A DNA stretch of 10,128 bases from RGIG4079 sp045531405 (lineage in GTDB: Bacteria; Bacteroidota; Bacteroidia; Bacteroidales; Muribaculaceae). Below are positions 1-5,800 of this stretch, piece after piece. A program made the position numbers and the translations under genes. The stretch's first letter is position 1, and the number at the start of each line of letters is the position of its first letter. The stretch spans positions 1-10,128 of the forward strand of contig JAZSDX010000070.1 in the NCBI GenBank assembly GCA_045531405.1, written 5' to 3'. The notes under the pieces are model-generated. The model had not been told where the DNA came from. It did no database searches and saw nothing but the letters and a program-made list of their open reading frames with translations.

Positions 1-99
1 GATTCCTGTGTGCTCTACTTCTTGTACTACTGCCAACTTAAAAGGCATTGAATAATCTCGTTGTGTTCGCTTAACATACTTGTGTTTAGTCTCTTCCAT
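1..99 (-). CDS. IS3-family transposase OrfA, N-terminal part (runs off window)
   Basis: Reading leftwards from the ATG at 97-99 gives 33 uninterrupted codons to the window edge, beginning MEETKHKYVKRTQRDYSMPF and continuing KLAVVQEVEHTGI. The 'YVKRTQRDYS-FKL-VV-EVE' pattern is the start of the helix-turn-helix OrfA found in Bacteroidota IS3-family elements, which bind the element's ends and are normally followed by a frameshifted OrfB with the DDE integrase core. Only the first part of the DNA-binding helical domain is visible, so whether the element is intact cannot be judged. The gene points the same way as serS and starts about 50 nt beyond the serS-side terminator. The family call comes from recalled sequence similarity, not a search. 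Confidence 0.8.
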   Translation of the reverse strand, partial: MEETKHKYVKRTQRDYSMPFKLAVVQEVEHTGI

Positions 100-141
100 T
101 TTTTGTTACTTTTTACTGTAACGCTATGTCAGGACTAGACA
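1..141 (-). mobile_element. Left (5') end of an IS3-family insertion sequence, partial
   Basis: This covers the OrfA start plus its leader. IS3-family ends usually begin 5'-TG and end CA-3'. On the plus strand the leader ends in gactagaca at 133-141, so a terminus near 141 is plausible but inferred. A small hairpin, GTTAC (105-109) and GTAAC (118-122), lies just upstream of the OrfA start. IS elements often have such structure to limit expression from outside transcription. The other end and any target duplication are outside the window. Confidence 0.45.
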
Positions 142-149
142 AACAATAT

Positions 150-191
150 AAAAATAATGAGATGCGTCAATAGGCGCATCTCATTATTTTT
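150..191. terminator. Bidirectional rho-independent terminator downstream of serS
   Basis: A perfect 17-bp stem is formed by 150-166 and 175-191 around an 8-nt loop (TCAATAGG). The stem core is GAGATGCG/CGCATCTC, with A/T runs at its outer end so that a U-rich tract follows in either direction. It sits 41 nt beyond the serS stop, ends the yqeY-serS transcript, and insulates it from the IS element to the left. Confidence 0.85.
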
Positions 192-199
192 TATACCCC

Positions 200-217
200 T
201 CAGTCGCAATCGACTGA
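200..217. other. Small hairpin in the serS 3' untranslated region
   Basis: TCAGTCG (200-206) and CGACTGA (211-217) form a perfect 7-bp stem around the tetraloop CAAT. It lies between the serS stop codon and the main terminator and has no U-tract of its own. It is probably an accessory 3' UTR stem that could stabilise the transcript end; its function is not known. Confidence 0.5.
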
Positions 218-231
218 ATGGTTTTAAGCGA

Positions 232-1503
232 TTAGTTAATAATATCGAAACCTGTGTAACGACGTAGGCATTCGGGCACTACGATACCTTCGGGAGTTTG
301 GTTATTTTCGAGCAACGCCGCCATGATGCGAGGCAATGCAAGAGCCGAACCATTAAGAGTGTGACACAAACGAGTCTTCTTGTCTTCTCCACGATAACGA
401 CATTTCAAACGATTAGCTTGATATGTTTCAAAATTAGAAACCGAAGAAACTTCGAGCCAACGTTTCTGTGCTGCCGAATATACTTCAAAGTCAAATGTGA
501 TTGCCGAAGTGAAGCTCATATCGCCACCACAAAGGCGAAGAATGTGCCAAGGCAAGCCAAGTTTATCGAGCAGACCTTGCACATGGTCTTTCATCTCTTC
601 AAGGGCAGCATAAGAATTTTCAGGCTTTTCAATGCGCACAATTTCCACCTTATCAAATTGGTGTAGGCGATTCAATCCACGCACATCTTTACCATAGCTA
701 CCTGCTTCGCGACGGAAACAAGCCGAATAGGCACAATTCTTAATCGGCAACTTATCATCGGTGAGAATCACATCACGATAAATATTTGTTACAGGCACTT
801 CGGCAGTTGGGATAAGATATAGATTGTCGAGTTGGCAATGATACATCTGACCCTCTTTGTCGGGCAATTGACCTGTTCCGTAACCCGATGCCTCATTCAC
901 CACATAAGGAGGTTGCACCTCAACATAACCCGAATCTCCGGCTTGGTCGAGGAAGAATTGAATGAGCGCACGTTGCAAGCGAGCACCTTTGCCAATATAC
1001 ACAGGGAAACCGGCTCCGGTGATTTTAACACCTAAGTCAAAGTCAATGAGGTTATATTTTTTAGCAAGATCCCAGTGAGGTAGCGCATCATCGCCAAGGT
1101 TAGGCATCATGCCACCCTCTTTTTCCACCACATTATCCTCGGCAGTGCGACCTTCGGGCACCTTTTCGCAAGGAATGTTAGGGATAGATAGAAGAATCTC
1201 TTTGATTTGTTCTTCTACAGCTGCAAGCTGTTCGGCAATAGCTTTTTGCGATTCTTTAAGAGTTGCAACAACATTTTTTGCTTCTTGAGCTTCCTCTTTT
1301 TTGCCCTCTTTCATCAACTTTCCAATAGTAGCAGCATATTTATTGAGTTCGGCAGCTTGGTTATCGTTATTGAGTTGAAGCTCACGACGTTTGCCATCGA
1401 GTTCAAGAATTTTATTAATATCATCTTCACCGTTGAACCCTTTTACAGCGAGGCGTTCAACGATATATTTAGGATTCTCTTTAATTTGAGCAATAGTAAG
1501 CAT
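232..1503 (-). CDS. serS: Seryl-tRNA synthetase (SerRS)
   Basis: This cytoplasmic class II aminoacyl-tRNA synthetase charges tRNA-Ser (and tRNA-Sec where present) with serine using ATP. The 423-aa length is normal for bacterial SerRS. Residues about 30-105 are the charged, Lys/Glu/Gln-rich helical arm that forms the antiparallel coiled coil binding the long variable arm of tRNA-Ser. The catalytic core follows: motif 1 around 172-205, the serine-binding TAE triad at 233-235, motif 2 from C262 with R264 and E266 (FRREAG) through RLHQFDKVE, and motif 3 NGSALALPR with its ATP-binding Arg at 392. No catalytic element is missing. The ATG at 1501-1503 fits the usual MLTIAQIKENP-type N-terminus. It starts 23 nt after the yqeY stop, so the two are almost certainly co-transcribed from the promoter at 2006-2036. 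No T-box or other leader is visible. Confidence 0.98.
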   Translation of the reverse strand: MLTIAQIKENPKYIVERLAVKGFNGEDDINKILELDGKRRELQLNNDNQAAELNKYAATIGKLMKEGKKEEAQEAKNVVATLKESQKAIAEQLAAVEEQIKEILLSIPNIPCEKVPEGRTAEDNVVEKEGGMMPNLGDDALPHWDLAKKYNLIDFDLGVKITGAGFPVYIGKGARLQRALIQFFLDQAGDSGYVEVQPPYVVNEASGYGTGQLPDKEGQMYHCQLDNLYLIPTAEVPVTNIYRDVILTDDKLPIKNCAYSACFRREAGSYGKDVRGLNRLHQFDKVEIVRIEKPENSYAALEEMKDHVQGLLDKLGLPWHILRLCGGDMSFTSAITFDFEVYSAAQKRWLEVSSVSNFETYQANRLKCRYRGEDKKTRLCHTLNGSALALPRIMAALLENNQTPEGIVVPECLRRYTGFDIIN

Positions 1504-1526
1504 ATCTGATTGTTATTTTATTCCTA

Positions 1527-1976
1527 TTAACCTAAAAGTTCTTTTACTTTGGCAGAGATTAGGCGACCATCGGCACGTCCGGCAAGCGATTTACTTGCAA
1601 CGCCCATCACTTTTCCCATTTCTTTAGCTGATGTAGCACCCACTTGTTCGATGATTTTCTTCAATTCGGCAACAAGTTCCTCCTCGCTCAACTGTTTTGG
1701 AAGATATTCTTCGATAACAGCCGCTTCAGCAAGTTCACCCTCAGCAAGTTCAGGGCGATTTTGTTCTTGATAGATACGTGCACTTTCTTTGCGTTGTTTC
1801 ACCATTTTCACCAAAACTTTCATTGCGGCGTCATCGCTTAGAGTTCCGTCACCACCTTTTGCTGTTTTAGCTTCAAGAAACTCTTTTTTTATGCCACGAA
1901 GCGCTTCAAGACGCACTTTGTCGCGTGCTAACATTGCAGCCTTAATGTCGGCACCAATCTTATCAAAAATATCCAT
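1527..1976 (-). CDS. yqeY: GatB/YqeY domain-containing protein
   Basis: A 149-aa cytoplasmic protein of the YqeY family, related to the C-terminal tail domain of GatB, the subunit of tRNA-dependent amidotransferase that contacts tRNA. The N-terminal half is a charged helical bundle beginning MDIFDKIGADIKAAMLARDK. Family signatures are QRKESARIYQEQNRPELAEG at 61-80, IEEYLPKQLSEEEL at 88-101, and the tail segment MGKVMG followed by L-GRADGRLIS at 120-141. Length and motifs match a complete stand-alone YqeY. The biochemical role of the family is unsettled; a tRNA-related role is suggested by homology to the GatB tail. Here it is first gene of an operon with serS, which agrees with a translation-linked role but does not prove it. 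The ATG at 1974-1976 lies about 30 nt downstream of a consensus promoter, giving a very short leader. Confidence 0.93.
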   Translation of the reverse strand: MDIFDKIGADIKAAMLARDKVRLEALRGIKKEFLEAKTAKGGDGTLSDDAAMKVLVKMVKQRKESARIYQEQNRPELAEGELAEAAVIEEYLPKQLSEEELVAELKKIIEQVGATSAKEMGKVMGVASKSLAGRADGRLISAKVKELLG

Positions 1977-2005
1977 AATCTTTACCTTATGTTTTAATTA
2001 ATGTG

Positions 2006-2036
2006 CAAAGATAGTGCAAATTGAGAGCAATACAAA
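2006..2036 (-). promoter_or_regulatory. Bacteroidota-type promoter for yqeY-serS
   Basis: On the minus strand a TTTG box (complement of 2033-2036) is followed by exactly 19 nt and then TATCTTTG (complement of 2006-2013). This matches the Bacteroidota housekeeping sigma pattern TTTG-N19-TAnnTTTG. Transcription would start near 2000 and leave roughly 25 nt before the yqeY ATG at 1976. Box identity and spacing are seen directly; activity is inferred. Confidence 0.8.
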
Positions 2037-2045
2037 AATAAAATT
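2008..2045. repeat. 38-bp direct repeat, copy 1 (contains the yqeY promoter)
   Basis: This 38-bp segment is identical to 2179-2216. It includes the whole N19 spacer, the -33 TTTG box and most of the -7 box of the yqeY promoter. The base just outside it (A2007 here, C2178 in copy 2) is where the -7 boxes begin to differ. Confidence 0.9.
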
Positions 2046-2062
2046 CATTTTAATTTTTGATA

Positions 2063-2090
2063 TTGCCGAAATGCAGCCTATCTAAGGCGT
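2063..2090. repeat. 28-bp imperfect direct repeat, copy 1
   Basis: This matches 2147-2174 at 24 of 28 positions; the shared core GCAGCCTATCTAAG is exact. It lies between the two copies of the 38-bp repeat. Similar GCCGAGGCGCAGCC-type strings recur, as I remember, in intergenic regions of Bacteroidales; this is recollection only. Confidence 0.75.
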
Positions 2091-2119
2091 CAGCCAACGA
2101 TAGAAAAGAGAGCGCAAAT

Positions 2120-2145
2120 GCAAATTAAGCTTGCTTAAAATTTGC
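2120..2145. other. Bulged hairpin inside the repeat mosaic
   Basis: GCAAATTAAGC (2120-2130) pairs with GCTTAAAATTTGC (2133-2145) if two A residues are bulged out. There is no U-tract on either side, so it is not an obvious terminator. It sits just left of the second 28-bp repeat copy. Confidence 0.5.
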
Positions 2146-2146
2146 T

Positions 2147-2174
2147 TTGCCGAGGCGCAGCCTATCTAAGACGT
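2147..2174. repeat. 28-bp imperfect direct repeat, copy 2
   Basis: Partner of 2063-2090, 84 bp away. It is followed after 4 nt by copy 2 of the 38-bp promoter repeat, so the two repeat families are interleaved as 38-28-28-38. Confidence 0.75.
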
Positions 2175-2178
2175 AGTC

Positions 2179-2216
2179 AAGATAGTGCAAATTGAGAGCA
2201 ATACAAAAATAAAATT
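2179..2216. repeat. 38-bp direct repeat, copy 2 (degenerate promoter duplicate)
   Basis: Exact copy of 2008-2045. The TTTG box is kept (complement of 2204-2207), but at the correct spacing the -7 box reads TATCTTGA instead of TATCTTTG, so it is probably weak or dead. Its right end, AATAAAATT at 2208-2216, directly abuts the putative insertion starting at 2217. Confidence 0.85.
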
Positions 2217-2257
2217 ATTACTGTCCGGTAAACGTCGGTAGAGCATCAAAAAGAGGG

Positions 2258-2623
2258 TTCAGTTACTGAATTTATGCGGTAGAGGGTTCTTGTTGTAAAT
2301 TACAAGCCCCCTATATATGATTGAATCATAGAAGAAGTAGTGCGAAGCACATGAAAGCGTAGCGTCTATAACCTTTAGCTCACCGAGGCTAGACCGAGGC
2401 AATAACCGCGTGGTTGAGGTCTAAGACCGAAACCTCCGGTTTTTACAATCTACACAAATGCGTCTGACAGACGCGAAACAATCATATAGCAAAAATCACG
2501 ACAGTTACACCATTCCCGTCCTCCGGACGGCTTGGTGAAGAGGATGATTATTCCCTTTCCGGGGGTATCGCTTCGCTCAACCCTCGGTTATTATAGACGC
2601 TACGCTCTCCCGTGCTTCGCACG
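2258..2623. other. Array of nine hairpins, each with a 3-nt loop
   Basis: Nine perfect short stems with exactly three unpaired bases lie here: 2258-2270 (TTCAG-TTA-CTGAA), 2293-2305 (TTGTA-AAT-TACAA), 2316-2330 (TATGAT-TGA-ATCATA), 2340-2350 (GTGC-GAA-GCAC), 2418-2428 (GGTC-TAA-GACC), 2430-2442 (AAACC-TCC-GGTTT), 2460-2474 (GCGTCT-GAC-AGACGC), 2516-2530 (CCGTCC-TCC-GGACGG) and 2611-2623 (CGTGC-TTC-GCACG). One further stem, AACC-GCGT-GGTT at 2404-2415, has four loop bases and is enclosed by TAGACC/GGTCTA (2390-2395, 2418-2423). Stem sequences differ, so this is not a simple tandem repeat. Function unknown. Confidence 0.7.
2340..2622. repeat. 32-bp inverted repeat enclosing 219 bp
   Basis: Arm 2340-2371 and the reverse complement of arm 2591-2622 agree at 29 of 32 positions. 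They are exact over GTGCGAAGCAC and over AGCGTAGCGTCTATAA, with three mismatches in the 5 nt between. Each arm carries its own GTGC-NNN-GCAC mini-palindrome. If transcribed, the arms could close a long stem around the inner hairpins. Confidence 0.85.
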
Positions 2624-2691
2624 CATTTGCTCTTGAAAAATTTTATCGGACACCAATAAAATTCATTTTATTTTTTTGATATTGCGAAAAT

Positions 2692-2721
2692 TAGGGGCAA
2701 TACCTTTCGGCACTGCCCCTA
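2692..2721 (-). terminator. Probable terminator of the giant amidase gene
   Basis: On the minus strand TAGGGGCA, G, TGCC, GAAA, GGTA, T, TGCCCCTA folds into an almost continuous 13-bp stem capped by a GAAA tetraloop, with G-U wobbles. AATTTTCG follows, so the U-tract is short. It lies 81 nt beyond the stop codon of the giant gene and before the repeat region. Confidence 0.7.
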
Positions 2722-2772
2722 TTCACTTAAAAACCAAAATATTTATGAAACAAATTATCTCTTATTTACCTC

Positions 2773-2793
2773 CTCCCACCCTTCGGGGGAGAG
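2773..2793. other. GC-rich hairpin just after the giant gene
   Basis: CTCCCACCC (2773-2781) and GGGGGAGAG (2785-2793) face each other across the loop TTC, with CCC-TTC-GGG as core and two mismatched positions further out. It begins 9 nt past the stop codon and again has a 3-nt loop. It has no U-tract and could be a 3' end stabiliser or a dispersed palindrome. Confidence 0.5.
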
Positions 2794-2802
2794 CTATTGG
2801 GG

Positions 2803-5800
2803 TTACTTCTTAATCATGCGAGTTGTTGCACCTGCAGCATGAACAATGTAAACACCTGTTGGGAGGTTGCTAACATTAAACTTCACACGAGTGTCATCAG
2901 TTTCAAATTCTTTCACCAATTGACCGTCAATAGTGAATATCTTCACATCTTCAAGCACAGTCCATGCTTCGAGAGTAACCACGCCATTGGCAGGGTTAGG
3001 ATACAAGCGCAATGTACCTTTTGCCACATTCACATCTTCAACACCGGTAGTTGGGGTCTCAATAATGCCATCCATTACCAATGACTTATATGATTCATTA
3101 ACTGTAGTAATCATAATCAAGTCATTACCCGATGTGCTTCGTGAAAGAGGATTGGCAAGAACTAAATCATAAGCACCATTAACTGTGGTTTCATTAATCT
3201 TTATTTCGGGCGTAGCCATAGTTACAATAGGATAGTTTGCACTTAATTCAAAGCCAAATTCAGCATCTTCTTTTTTCGAAATAGAGTTACTTCCTGCCCA
3301 CACATAATGCACCATCAATGGTAGGTGACCCTCTGTCACAGCCAATGACGACCAATCGGTGTCTGCATTAGGATAGCCAATGCCTGCCAACCTATATTCG
3401 CTACTTGTTCCTAAGCGAGTGTTGTAAATAGAAACTTGATCGTCGGTCAACACCGATGCTGCATAATATGGAACCCAGTCGCTTGAGCTTCCGCTGGGGT
3501 GTCCCGCACAATTAAATTTAGGAGTGGCATGGAATCCCATATAGCGAACAAGATTATCCTCAAAGTCATCCCAAGCAATATCAACTACTGCATCATAGTA
3601 GTATCTATAATATCCATAATTATTCTCTGCATCATTTGGGCAATTTTCGTCCCAGTGTGTTGATGTTTCCAAGAACAAGAATCCCGGTGATTTTTCTGGA
3701 ATGATTGTCGGAGCAGGGAATGTAGGACTAACTACAATATCGGCTTCGCTTTCATTTGAATACTCTACGGTCTTGCCATCAACTTCTTTGCTATAAGTAG
3801 TTTTTACCACTAATTTATAATTGCTGTTTTTCTCTGCATTATAAACGTAACGGGTACGTCCGTCGGGAGCTGTTGTAGCATCGTAACCCACAGGAATACC
3901 AAATACATCAATCATTACCTTTTTAGTGTTTGAATATAAGTTGGCATTGGTAGTATTGTTTTTGCTTTCTTGTTGCGATGTATAAACGACATTTCCTTGA
4001 GCGTCTTGAACTTGGAATGTATAAGTAATATCCCATTCATTCAACACATCATCACTCGCAGGGAGTGGCTCAATAGCTCCGGTTACGCCTATCACGTTAG
4101 CCTGAGTTATTGCGACAGAGTTTGTTGCATTTTCAGTATCGCCAACCTTACGGAATGAACCTATAGGCATATCTTCGGTTCCTACAATTGAAGATATTTG
4201 GTCGCTTGCCACCGGTATAATCTCAACATTATTAGTTACATTTCCACTCGCATCTTCGGTAGTATTAGTTGCAGTCCATTGTGGAGTGGGGAATGAGATT
4301 GTATAAGCAGCCGATTCAGCCGAGTTGGCATTAAAGTTGAATGTGCGCACGGCACTTGTATAAACTTGTGGTTTATATGTCATTGTTAAATCGACATCTT
4401 CCCAAGTCAATGATTTTGTTGCCACAGAGAGATCGCCCGTTGGGGTAACATCGTCAAAGTCAACAACCATATACCAATCAGCAATAGTGAAGTGGTTACA
4501 GTTATTGGCAGTCATCGTTGCCGGGCCTTGATAGAAACGTCCCACTTCTTTTACATTCGATGCTGCATTAAGCGCTTTTGCTGTCGCTTCATCAACCACA
4601 ATCACATATTTTGTTGCAGTAACCAACTCATCATTATCATCAAGAAGTGTTGAGTTAAACACACTGCTATTTAGGCTAAGGTCGAGTTTGAGGTCTAATG
4701 AATATTGAGTCACTCCATCAACCACTGTCGAGGGTTGCGACAATACAACATTCACAGGCACAACCGGAGCAGCCGATGTAACGGTGCGACCTTTACCTGA
4801 GATTGATTTTGATTTTACTTCACTTGCGTAGTTTGCTGCTGAATAATAGTTAGCCACCTTGTAATTATAGATGCGGTTATAACCATCACCGGGTTCAAGG
4901 TTTTTGTGAGTGAAAGAACCTGAAGTAGAACCCGAAGCTATAGTTGCTGTTCCGGCTTCTACCCATGTGCCGTTATTGTCATATTCACGGTTGCCCGATT
5001 CATCACGACGCATTGTTTGGTAATAAACCTTAAATTCTCCGGCTTCACCGGTCCATGTAATATCGGCATCAACAGTGCCTGCTGTGGTATTGCTACCCTC
5101 ACCATTACATTTGCGAGTTGCAACTACATTTGATGGTGCCACATCTCTACCCAAACCGGTAATAGTATATGATGACAACGCATTAGTTGTAGTTGCTCGA
5201 GCCGAAGTCTTAACAGCATATTTCAAAAGACCTTTTTGACGTGATGCGATATATAGGTTACCAGCATGGTCAAATTCCATTTGATCGACTTGTTGTGTTC
5301 CACTCAAAGCAAACGAGTATTGATGTGTAAATGTTGGTGTGCTACCATTCCATGATACGCTATAAACCTGAACACTTATATACCCAGTTGTAGTTTCATT
5401 CCAACCATCTGCAATAACGAACGTTTTATAGTCAGGAGAGATTGCCATACCACCATTACTTGATCCATTAAGAGTCGAATTAATCCCATCTGATCTTAAT
5501 ATAAGATTTAAGTTGTGGTCAAACACTGCGAATGCAGGGTTTGTGCTTTGGTTATTACCTGCATATCGGTTTTGCGATACAATAACAGCATTGTTGGTTA
5601 CAAGAATATCACCATCACCATTATCCAATACCCCTGATTGGTAGAAATATGCCGATGGACTACCTGAAGTCCAAGTAGAGTTTGTTCCAATATCAAATCG
5701 TTGAACATATTGAGTATTATTATGAGAACCAAATGCCTTGCGACTTGAACCTGTACCATAGAAAGCTATAGCTCGTTCATAGTATGCTCCTCCCGATACA

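Larger units (their letters stand above)
2217..2654. mobile_element. Cargo-less MITE-like insertion with terminal inverted repeats
   Basis: TGTCCGGTAAA (2222-2232) and TTTATCGGACA (2642-2652) are terminal inverted repeats matching at 10 of 11 positions. The segment is flanked by the same 9 bp, AATAAAATT, at 2208-2216 and 2655-2663. A similar uninterrupted sequence lies nearby at 2037-2072, where AATAAAATT runs straight into CATTTTAATTTTTGATATTG; the right flank here continues almost identically from 2664. This is the pattern expected of an insertion with target duplication. No substantial open reading frame is visible inside, so it would need a transposase supplied elsewhere. The terminal repeats sit 5 nt and 2 nt inside the duplication, so exact ends are uncertain. 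A structured non-coding repeat unrelated to transposition is the alternative. Confidence 0.55.

Noticed and set aside
298..666. 122-codon plus-strand open frame
   Set aside because: It lies wholly inside serS on the opposite strand, resembles no family, and serS is complete with all motifs, so it is a shadow frame.
1207..1509. 100-codon plus-strand open frame rich in Phe and Ser
   Set aside because: It is antisense to the Lys/Glu-rich coiled-coil part of serS, whose complement naturally reads as Phe/Leu/Ser-rich codons.
2217..2654. Protein-coding gene in the intergenic insertion
   Set aside because: I found no frame of useful length on either strand and no recognisable motif; hairpin-rich sequence explains it better.
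2041..2700. CRISPR array
   Set aside because: Repeats occur only twice each, are unequally spaced and interleaved, and there are no spacers of regular length or cas genes.
1977..2802. tRNA or rRNA gene
   Set aside because: No cloverleaf with a T-loop GTTCNANNC pattern and acceptor stem could be assembled, and no rRNA segment is recognisable.
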